Shown: piece after piece, positions 1 through 12,000 of the stretch
How positions within the stretch are numbered: the first letter of the stretch is position 1
Layout of the letters: each line of letters opens with the position of its first letter
NCBI GenBank assembly: GCA_950295325.1
Contig: OX485806.1
Location: 13,516,001 to 13,580,000 of the forward strand
DNA length: 64,000 bases
Direction: 5' to 3'
Source of the DNA: Polytrichum commune
Taxonomy: Eukaryota > Streptophyta > Polytrichopsida > Polytrichales > Polytrichaceae
Program-made: the position numbers and the translations under genes
Notes under the pieces: model-generated
Databases searched by the model: none
Seen by the model: only the letters and a program-made list of their open reading frames with translations
Told to the model about the DNA's origin: nothing

Positions 1-3000
1 TAAAACATGCCCCCTATTTTTTTAATTGGGTGGGGCCTTACTTGATCTCATAGGGGGCTTCCTAGAGTAATTTGGGGCCGCATGACCCAAATTTAGCCAA
101 AAAAAACCAAAAAAAGTCCCCAAGGGACCAAAACGGGGAGGGCCAGAAAAATGAACCCCACCAAACCTGGCCTCCGAGCCACGCTTGATGGGGGTATTTA
201 GACCCACCCCTCGATTTGGATGTGCTAACCATCTCGTACTAATCGCACATTTCATGTCCTAAGAGAAAGTGGGCTAGTTGGAAGGACCTTGTTGTGGCGC
301 TTTTGGAAGTTTTGCATGTAATCGAGCTCGGCAACTTCATTTCCATCGTCATCCACCGCATATGTGGCCCACCGGAACGTTTCATTTGGCGCCAAAGGCT
401 CCGCACTCGTCTTCACCGTGACGTCGATGGGAATATGCATTTGCATGCTTAGCCTTAAGTTCGGGGACTTTGGTTCCATGTGCCCGGCCGTTGGCTCCCC
501 ACATACAACATCCTCCAATAACTCATCTGCGTGTATCCCATGTATTTTACCTGCATCCGATTCAATTCAATAAAAGAAAAAAATATATAAGTTTCAAGTT
601 ACACTAATGCCGCCCCCGACCTCTAGAATAAAAAATGTAACACTATGCTTGATGCTAAAATACTCATTTGTACATGTTCTCACCAACCAAAGAAATGATA
701 TGTGATCACTTTCTTTGTTTCTCTTTGAAGCTATTACATAGTTTTGTGGGTGGAGCTTGCAACAAGTCACATTAAGCGTCATGCCCCTTATATCATCCAA
801 CAAAATGTTGTCAAAGAGTATGTACTTTGGGTAAGTAACTTTTGATAACAAAATTCAAATGAGACACACCTTGGTGTGTAGGGATCCCCTGTCAAATGCT
901 AACAATAATCCTTGAATATTTTTGTTGAAATAATAGTTTGCATGCTCAATGTTTAAAGTGACAGTTTTATTTTAGGATCCTCTACGTTAATGTTTCGCAA
1001 TTTCATCATGTGCTATGGAGGACAAATTTGAGAGCTTACATTTTTCTTGCTCGGCCGCCATTGACATCTCCAAGTCGAGGCTCGCCAAGGGCGCCATTGG
1101 AACCGATGCTGTGTACAATGGGTTGAATGGGAAGATTTGTTCGTGCTCTGTTTCCAGCTGCAAAATACAAATCCATCACTAGCACATCTACATAACCAAC
1201 ATGCTATGCCCTTCATACAATTCAATAATAATGCTTACATGTTCGAAAATTCACAGTACATAACAAATTACGGTGCAAAAATATGGTGAACCTTGTTCCA
1301 TTTTGGGCACATTAGTTTAGGGAACCCCAAAATCGTCTAGAAATGAAATAGCAACACTCGATGAGCTAGGGATGGGGTTATTGAGTGACAAGATTCATTC
1401 ATGCCTCATTTGTTCTTGTTTTATTTCCTAAACCCTTAACCCTAAATCACAAATCCATCAATAGCACATCAACATAAATGACCCATTGTGCATAAGACGT
1501 GCTTCACAAGATTTAGCTGGCATGAATCCAAGAACAAGAAGAAACAACGCACCTTTCTACAGAGTGCTGCCAATTTTTGAAGAACTTGGACTCTGTCGAG
1601 GTACTTTTGGAGTGTTTTCGTGGCGTCCCCTACATCCTTTGAAATTACCTGCTTAAAACATTTCTCGTGGATCTCAAAACCTAAACTTTGCACTGCTAAC
1701 ATAGAATTCCTAGGCAATCGTCATGCATTGGTGAAAGAACAATATAAATCTACCACTCTGATAGACTTGCAAATTTTCTTGTGATAGAGGACAAGTTTCC
1801 AGTTTCACAGGGACAGTTACCCAAGACTCATATGCTTGTAGTTTTGGATACAAAAAATTGTTTCTCATTTGATGCATGAGTTATTTAAAACACTCACTAA
1901 TCATGATTTTTGGTCTTCTCAGTTCAATTCCACAGGTGGTTAATTGTCCAAAGTTCCATGTGTGGGTGCTTGAGCCTCATAGTTCTCAATGTTAAAAGTT
2001 TTTGTATAGGGAAAGAGGAAATAAATAAATATATATATATATATATATATAAAAAGATAAATCAAGCAACAAATTCCAGGTTTCTCACCTTCAGCTTGGC
2101 ATGCTCCAATTTCTGTGTTCTATCAAGGCCACGTTTGAGTGTCAGGTAATAATTGTTGAGCCGCTCCTTTTCATCTCGCAATCTTTTGTTGCGGGCCTCC
2201 CATTCCTTGCTGTCTTTCCAACATGCAGAAGACTTTGAGTGCATAACATCACTCAGCTAATGAGCTATGTTCAGTTGTCCTAACTTCAGATTTAGTATGC
2301 TTGCAGTGGGATTTTAGTACCTGGAATCTTTATTCTCAAATCTACTACCGGATCCACGAACGGGGCAGAGGCCCTAAGAAATGTTATGTGAATCCTACTT
2401 ACTTACCTCTAGTTCATTTAAAAAGTTCACCTTCTACGACAATTGGAATCAATGATAGTCATAACGTTGCTATCCTTCACAGTCCCTCACCTTGGGCATG
2501 AGAATTATATAGCCAAGGATCGGGAATAAACATGTTGTGATTCTCAAAATAAGACAACCTAAGATCCGCTTTACATGAGGGGTCGAGGCCTTCAAAAATT
2601 TGAAGCCAATGCGCACGAAATGTTGATTTGGGCCAAGAAGAGAGGAAGCTCTGACATCGCCCAAGGAAGCAGAATTGGGTTTCCATTTTGGTCCAACCCG
2701 ATTCTCTTCCCTCGGGCCCTGTCAAATTGTGTCTTTAGCACATTAAAATTTAATTTCACCCCAACATAGTATGAATTTTAGGGAACGACCTTGACTCTAG
2801 TCTCCAACGTGTAAAGGTCCTTGGGGTCGGCATAGTGGATTAGACCCATCATGTACAAAGGATTTACGCACGAGTCAAAACTTTCCACAATAGAATACAT
2901 ATTAGTTGTAAGAATGTCCACCATGTTAACATCAGGCTTCCCTATTGATCTTGGGTAAGCTACCAATAAAACTTTGTATCGTTATAACTTTGACATTAGA

Positions 3001-6000
3001 AATTCAAATAACATGTACTTTTGTGCTTCCAAATCCCTTGTCAATCGCTAACAAGAACCCGGTTTAAAAAATTAAAATCCAATTCAATAGTGTTTAATAA
3101 TGTCAAGTGTTAAAAGTGACATGTTTAGGACCATCTACGTTACGCCACTATATATTGAACTTGTGGAGAATTATTAGTGTACCACCTTTTCGTGATCCAT
3201 GAGGCCTTCGTGCTCGTCAAAGACTCATGCAAATGAACTAACGTGTGCATCCGTTGTTCAATAACTTTTGAGGTAACTGCGTCCTTGGCCACCAACTCCT
3301 TGAAAGACTGCACGGTCTTCTCGGTGCTTGCAATGTATTTCTGCAATATGAATGCATTGAGCCCATGAGTTGCTAGAAACTACACTAAACATAGTGTTAT
3401 TTTGTGTCATATAATGGTATCTTATGTCACCATAGTAACTTTTGTAATGACACTTCTTATCAAAAATAAGTTTACAAATACTGTCATCCCAACTTATTTT
3501 GGTTCGTCCACTTGTGCCATATTCTGCATTTTGATTTCTATAATGAATACATTATCATGAATGATTGCAATTTGGATGAAAAATCACTTAGTAAGTGACA
3601 AAAATTGCACCATCGTAAATCTATAATGTCCAATTTTGTTAACAAAGGATGACAAACAATGTTGGGTTGACATTTGGTATTGTTGGTGGCATTACACATG
3701 TCACTAGTAGAAAACTATGCCCAAAAGAACCGTAGTCGAAATCAGCTGCAGTTCTATTGACCAGCCTAATATGCAGTCATTAAACGATTACAAATTGTTG
3801 TTTCTCGGTTTGCGACTACAATTTTGAACATTTTGGGACTTGTAGTATATCGTTGGAAAGGTGTTTTTGAGATCTTTCCAACGGTATATTACATGTCCCA
3901 CAAAAAATCCTAAACATTCATTTGCTAAACCAAAAAAACAAATTTGCAGTTGTTTAGTGACAACAAATCAGGCTGGTCAAAAGAACCACAACCGATTTCG
4001 GCTGCGGATTTTTTTTTGGCATAGTTTTCTACTGATGTGTGGCTTACAATTAGTCTCGGGGAGGTGACTATCGGAATTTTAGAAACCACGTGAGATAAAA
4101 AAACAAGATCAATTTAATTCGTTGAGGGTAAAAATTATAAAGTCGTTAGATCTACCATAGCATTGGAAATATGTCCCCTACATGATTATTTGTAAAATAG
4201 GGTGGTGAATAATTCCTTCATTTTAGTAATCAGTAGAAAAAATAAGGTTATAGATATTGGATCCCCCTAAAAGTGTGTTGTAGGATCAATACAATAATTA
4301 TGGCTTTTGTATTTAGCTTTCTTGTATTTGAATGCAATTTTTTTTTGGAGTAGGTAGTTGTTCAAAATTCTATGTCTTGTCACAACAGATTGTAATTCTT
4401 GTTTTGTTCTATCTGTGTTTACAACTTGTCTATGTTAGCTTGTACTTATTGTTATCTCCATGTTTATTGGTAACACTTTAACTAGTACCACATAGTTGAT
4501 TTTGCAACGCTATAGTATTCCATCCACTATTTGGTACTTGTACAATTTATAAAAAAAAATTGGTGCCAAAAATTAGCCTCTCTAAATAATTACAAATAAA
4601 TATAGGGTGCTAAAAAATATGTCAAAGTAGATTTATATCTACAAATAGGGCAAGAAAAAATATTGAGAGGTGCATAAATATCCCCCCATTAAATACCCCA
4701 TTATCGCACGTGGTTACAAAGCGTTAGGGGGTGTGATCGCCCTATGCAATTAGTATTGAGCAAGACAAATAGAATTGGTGAAAATGAATACAATATTTAG
4801 TGTACTAAACAAATGTAAACTCAAAAGTCAAGCATTGGTTCCCTTGGATTAGTTTGGCATTATTAGAAGCTCCATCTACCACGAGTAGGCATTAAGCCAT
4901 TCCCCCACCCTCTACTTCCATGTATCAACTCATCAACTCTTCTAACAACCCCAAAATCTTTGACAACCTGCGGGTATTTTTACAACTATAAAGAAAATAC
5001 ATTGAAAATTTGATGTGATGTTAATTTTTAAGCCTATGACTAGGTGAGTGACTCATGTATTATTAGAGAAGGTCTTGTTGTGTTGTTCACCGCATGTGTG
5101 ATCTCCATTTGGCGCTCTTGCTCCTCTATTTTTGCTTCCAATTGGATCCGAAGGATGTTATACTCCTCAATGTTATTATTCTACAAAGAATGAGGAAAAA
5201 ACAAGAAGTTGAGAATGTATGTGACAAGCTTATGTGGAAAGCTTCAACCCTTAAATGACTAACTTGGGTTTCTTTATAGCGTATAGATGAAGTGCAATAC
5301 TGCACTTGAAAAGAGAGAGGGGACAAATTGACCTAAGAATGATCCCAATACCTTGATCTCTTCTCGATTAGACTCATATTCTTGTCGTTTTTCATCCAAG
5401 GCTTCGTCAAAATCGGCCTTCATTATTGCCATCATATCCCTCATTTCCTGGACTCATCCACTATGCATATGTTTAGAAATGTTTCTAGCCACATTACACT
5501 TTGATTCATTATTTGCATCATTATTTACAACATGTCAACACACAATTAGCTAAAACTCTCTTAATTTAAGGCACGTATGTAATAAACATGGACATTGATA
5601 TGTTATTCAGGCAAATTGAATGCCCCGTCCAATAGTGTCAATATCTTTGTTTTTGACTTGCGCATCCAAAACCATTGCCACTTTTACCATGCCATTTGAT
5701 TGTTATAACGTGGCACTCATCAAACCTACTTAACAAACAACCTAGAAACCAATACTACTTAAGCAAGGTATGTGGCTATCATACCCCCATTAAAGCTTGT
5801 AGAAAAAAATGGCATCTTTGATAGAGAAAATATGTCAAGGAGGGTTGACAATACGAGCACCCAACTCGTTATTGCGTACAATGATATATTTTTCTATGAT
5901 TTGTGAAAGGTAAAGCTAGAGATGGTAGTCTTTATGGAAAGAGCATGACACTCCAACAAATAAGTCCTAATGATAATGCCCTGAAGCAAGTGGACTATAA

Positions 6001-9000
6001 AAGACCATACCTCCATATTGGAGGCAATAGCCTTCAAATTGCCACTAAAGCATGATGGACACCGCATGGAGCGGATCCAAAGCCTAGCTGCACAATCCAT
6101 GCAATAAGGCTTCATTTTGGAATGTTTCCGCAAGCTACTTAGTTGTGATAAGTTTTTTCATGCTTTAAGGAAAAGTTAGACAAAAAACTTCAAAAATCCT
6201 AAATTCATATCAAATTTCAATGTCGTAACATTGGACTCTATAATCTCACAAAACTTCATGATGATCATTAAATCTCTTACAAGAACATTGCAACATTACA
6301 GTTGGTGATAAGCATGTTCATCACAAATCAATACAATGTGCAATTTTCTATAAACATTAGCATTTGAACACTCCGATTGCAGAAACTTTGACTTATAGAA
6401 AATTATTAGCAAGAGTCTAAATGTTGGAGTGTCACCTCAAGAAATTAGGATCTCGGCACCAATTTAGTGCTAGGCTTGTTTATCACCTATGGGATTGTCC
6501 CTTACATTATGAACTCTAAAAGAAGAAATGTCTAAGAGTTCAAGTCCTCATTTCTAATACATGTATGGTGCCAAACATAAGCTAAGGTAAACGTGCTCAT
6601 TTTAGTTACTTAATTAATTGGACACTTATATTAGGAAAGGTTTGTGGTTAGTTGTGGATCTAAAAATGCATGTTCCCAAAATGGATTATACTAAGTGCTC
6701 AAATCTTGTTTATTGTTTTGGAAAAATACTCAACATAATTGGGGGGACCTATATGATAATTTACCAAGAAAACAAATCTTCACTTTGATAATGAACAAAA
6801 TATTCATATGAGCTTTAGAATTTATGAGAATAGCTACAACCTCGAATCAAAAATGCTATTCATCTTGAACTAATTGAATGTTCAATATCTTTGATGAAAT
6901 GCACCAATAGAGAAAACTAAATAAAATAACCATTCAAGACTCATCTACCTTGCTCAATAACGTTATGGAAGAGGAGCGTGGTGGGTAGATTATATTGATG
7001 ATAACATGAAGACATCCAATCAACGACCATGCGTTAAAAGCACACAACTGAACTTGAATATGAGGAGGATTGATTGAAGTTTTGTGTAAGTTACCGTTTT
7101 TTGTTCATCGTGCTTCCTATTCAATTGGTCTCGTTCATTCATAAAACTATCATTCAAATTCTTGAGGTGCTCCTGGAAAGTGTCCTCCATTGTCTGCAAA
7201 ACCCCACCTTTTGAGTCCAAAATTTGAGTTAAGTGGGCTTAATATGGAATTGAACATTTGAACATTTGAAAATTGGTTTTTAATGTAGAGTACGTATTTC
7301 TTGAAAAAAATATGCTATCTTCTAAATGCTAAAATTGCTCAAGATGCAACCCTCTATAGTAGGTTCGTCTACCTTACTCTTAGGCACCCCCTTCCACGTG
7401 TGACTCCAGGTATGGAGATGTTGCTGTTGTTGTAATTTAACATCTTGGCAATGATAACAGTGTTCAGTCGAAAAAAGGAAGAAAAAGCAGAGAAGCAGTA
7501 TTGAATCCTAAAGCATTCTTCAAAGCCATGTGAGTGTGCTCTGTTCATTAATATTTAGGAATGTTTGGAATTATCCTACCACATAAATTTCTGTTAACTC
7601 AAAAAGCGACCCAGTAATTGAGATGCTTCTCTAGATTAAAAAGGTATATATATATATATCCCAAGGCCACTGTTGATACCAGATTCAGGTGAAGTCCATG
7701 CACAAAAACGATCCCTCCTAGCAAATACTATTGGAGGATGCAAGTCCGGGGAAAGAACGAGTAAGTATTTCAACATCCAAGAATGTTTAAATAAATGTCT
7801 CCTTCAACACTGCCCACCCAGAGAGTCCAACGCCTACACTAAATATTGTATTTAGTGTCACTAATTCTACTTGTCTTGATCAATACTAATTGTAAACTGC
7901 CCGTGTAGTGTCACTAACACTAAATGTGAACCTAACATTATTTGTCACTCCTCGTAAAAAAAACCTTGGGAAATATAGATTTACAATGTTGCATTTACTG
8001 TCACTTACTGAGCGGTTTTTCAATCGAAATCTTAATCATCCATGACAATATTTCAACACAAAAAATGTTACAAAGTAGATTATACCAAACTTTGTTGAAC
8101 AATAATTGACATAGATTCCATCCAGGTTTCAATCATCCATGACAGTACTTGTAAATTAATTCATAAGAAGCGTCATTAGAAAAGTTATCACAATGACATA
8201 AAAAATTGTATGACACTAAATGCAATATTTAGTGTAGTACACTCTAATCCATTGACTAGTTATGTGAGTCTGCCTTTGGGCTCACATATGAGAGAAACAA
8301 TATGGATCCATGGTCAAAGAGTTTGTCTTATGTCTTTGTCTCCCCCAACCATGCTAGACAAATCAAGAGAGAGAAAATCTCAGGGGGGGGGCAGTGTGTT
8401 AAAAAGTGAAGGATATAGGTGCGAACAACCACTATTTTATAGGGGGGTATTACTTTCAATTCTCTTCTTTTTTTCACATGCTATCATTATGTAAATTTCT
8501 ACTTTGGGTCAATAGAAAAATGGCTTGCATTACTTATAATTTCAAATTACCTATTATTCCATACCCTATAGTACTTTAAAGATGTCCAGTGCCATTTTTG
8601 ATACCCTATATTACTCTTAAGCCCAATTATAATTTTTTGCTCCCATGTTTTAAAAATACCCTATCATTTGTTCGCACATATATTGCTACTCCAACCAATG
8701 ACTACCCCCCCCCCCCCGAGGAGAAAATTATCATATATGAGCGTGCCTCTCATCCATTCAACATAAAGACTTGGCCCCCTTGTAGGGTTGTTGCCAATCC
8801 ATCTCAACTACCGTCAAGGTCTTTAAAGATAATCTTGGTGTCAAATCAACTTAAAAAAGAAACCTCTGGAATGCATATTATTTCACGGCTTTTATGTTGG
8901 ATGAATGAGAGGCTATTATGTTCCCTCTCTCCAACAAATCATCGTGCATTCTACACAACATTCTATACCAGTGAGCAGGAGTTTTGTGGACTTAGGTTTT

Positions 9001-12000
9001 AGTGGGACATAATCTCCCACAAGGTTCTCTAGATGCACCAAATTCATACCCAATTTGGTCACAATTCTTGTGGCACTTGTTCAAGTATTTTGATTTAGAA
9101 GAAGAAAAAACGCTCATTGTGGGCTGAACAATGTTATGGACTCGGAGGTATCAAGTGTTGTGAACATTCCCTCAATTACACATGACACAATAGAGTTATT
9201 CATGAAGTCCTTCAAAGAGGGATGAAACCTCCAAGCTGCATATTATTTTAGGGTTTTATGTTGGATGGATGAGAGGTACGTGCTCATATACGACAATCCC
9301 CTCTCTACGTGGGCTTGATCCTTCTTTGAGAAAGTTTTCTATTAAGAGTTCATTAGCTCGTAATGTATTGGAGACTATTTTGAAACTTGGGTGAAGTTTT
9401 TGGAACCTCCTTTTTTTACCTCACAAACTTTGAGAGGATTTTAAGATCTAAAACAAGGTATGCGCATGAAATTCGCTACCCTAATCCCCACATCAACCTA
9501 CGCAAGGCTAGCTTGGCCCACGCATCCTAGTAAGACAAGCTAGAAAGCCAAGCTTTAATAGCTAGCCCTGGCACCACTCTTTGTATATGGTGATTTAAGC
9601 ATAAAGAAGACTTCAGTGACTTTGTGTTAAATTCTCATAAACTCCGGGTACCCATGGTTTCACCTGCTTTACTTTACAAATAACTCCTACTCTCACGAAT
9701 GACAATATAATAACTTGATTCAGAGTACGCACCTTCATTCGAACAAAATGAAGGTCCAACAATCCATCCATAGAGCTCAAGTGCTTGCTCATTGTCGACC
9801 GGTGTTGCTGTTCAGACTCGGCCAATGTGTGCCGCCACCATTCAATGTTCCGGTCTTTTCTACTCACCTGTGCACACACAACACAACACAATGAAATTTT
9901 TCATGCTCCTATTTCAATGAAAATTTCTGCTGTCACAGCATCATTTTCATGCTGTAAGTCAACTAAACAGATTGTGTGGGGGTGCAAGGATTTGAACCCA
10001 TGCTCTTCCATCCCAAAGGTTATCCTCATCATGTTAGTCTTGAGCTATGAAGGGAGATAATGAGAACTTTGATTTTAATTTTGAGTTGTGAAAAATAAAA
10101 ACAAGGTTCACTGTGTTCAAAAACTTGGTGAGAACATTTTAGACCACCCATGTATCATGCATCACATCTTTGCATGGTTACAATACGTAGCAATTTCAGA
10201 GTTATGCATACGAAGCCTGGAAACTTGTGTGTCAGATACCTTGCAAGAGGAATGCCATTTGATGTTCCCATAGCAACTTGCATGGCCATGCACTAACATT
10301 GCTAAAATAGGCGATAAATAAAGGCCTATTATGGCAAACTATCCTTGGGAGGTAAAGACATGATATCTAGGAATCTTCAATGTAAGATGGGCATTAGAAA
10401 AGAATGGTGAGAATATGATCTAAGGAAAAAAATTTACAAATTAAACATTTTAAATAAAATCTCGGACTAGTTGTTGGTTTATTTAAACCACATGAAGTAC
10501 ATGAAGGAAGCACCACATGTGAATAATTGCATGTAGCAAGTAGGGATGATGATTATTACCTTGCAAGCAAGTTTGTCATCGCAACCCTTCAAAACTGGAG
10601 AGATGGATTGCAATTGTGTACACACATATAAGAGAGGGGGCCTTATTCAAAAGGACCTAATCCTTTGCACTTGGACAACTATCACATCTTTGAACTTGAG
10701 TCATGTGACCTAAGAATACATATATTCTCTCATGACGTGGATACCTTGATTTCTTCCTTTGGCAAGAATGAGGGGTACTAAATTACTAAGTTGACGTCAT
10801 TTGATTACTTATATAATCAAACACCTATATTTGATTGATGTGTGAATAGGTGTGGATCTACAAAGCGTCAATGAGATGTCATGCACGTTCAAAAGAGATT
10901 GGACTACTTGCTTGAAATTGTTACCTATTCTAGGCACCATAATCTATACAATTTGGGGAACTTCTATGACTATCTCAGAAGAACAACAATCTTCACTCTA
11001 ATAATAATAAGGCACTCATACAATAAGAGCTCCAAAAACTAAGAAAATGGCTTCAACCTCAATTTTGGATGTACTAATCATCTCGTACTACTTAATCACT
11101 TGTTTAAAACCCTAGAAAAAGTGAGCTAATTGAGAAAGTAAGCATTTAAGATTTGTCTACTTTACGGTATGTGACCCCATTGTTGGCACTTCCAACTCTA
11201 CAAACAATATTGACTATGGATCCAATTTGTGTCTCATTGGATTAGCAATTACAATGATTATCAATTCAAATTTCATACTCGGAGTTAAGATTCTATAGTT
11301 ATAAGAGATCAAAGTGGAGATCCCTTTATACAAATACATAGGATCCTCCAACTATGATAAACCTAGAATGGTGCATGCTCTTTGAGGGTATAGTCCAGTC
11401 TCATCACAACATATGTCTTTTTGTTGGTGTGTGTTGTTAACTACGAGCCTCACTGTGTACCACTCAAATATAAGTGTCTCATCAAGAAAAGTGACCACAA
11501 AAGGCACAACATATCTTAGTGCTAAGGAATCAAGTTTTCTTGTTTTAGAAAGAGAGAGAGATTGATGTGATTGGGGCAGAGATTAGCAAATGGGAGAGAG
11601 ATCAAAACCTCACGAATGTGTTCCTGCGACAACCATTGGATGTCCGCCCTAAGTTCTTTCAGAGAAGCTAGCCGCATCATTTTCCTCCATTCCTTGTGAA
11701 TTTCAAGCATGCTCGATTTGCTTAGTTGCTCTTCCTCAACCTGCAGAAAGTTTTGGCAGCCAGAAAGAGAAAGTGCTTACTTTTGTTTTTGTTTTTTCTT
11801 GGAAAAGATTGTAAAGAACAGCCACATCAAGAATTTCCAAGTACCGAAGAATCACCCTGGCTGGAAGGAACTAGGCCCGTATAAGCAAATAAACAAATAC
11901 GAGCTGTCGTTATGTGAGAAAGTGCAATTTACCATGTGTTTCTTGATTGCCGTCCTCCAGTCGCGAATCTTCTTTTTCCTCATCTCTTCAGCCTGCGGAG

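Noticed and set aside
2778-2966. 62-codon minus-strand reading between DRC2 exons 9 and 10, as an extra exon
   Set aside because: Exons 9 and 10 join in frame and align to CCDC65 without it; it would add unrelated residues.
8700-8717. C-run as a sequencing or assembly gap artefact
   Set aside because: The same homopolymer ends occur in three copies at exact element borders with target duplications, so they belong to the element, though their exact lengths may be imprecise.
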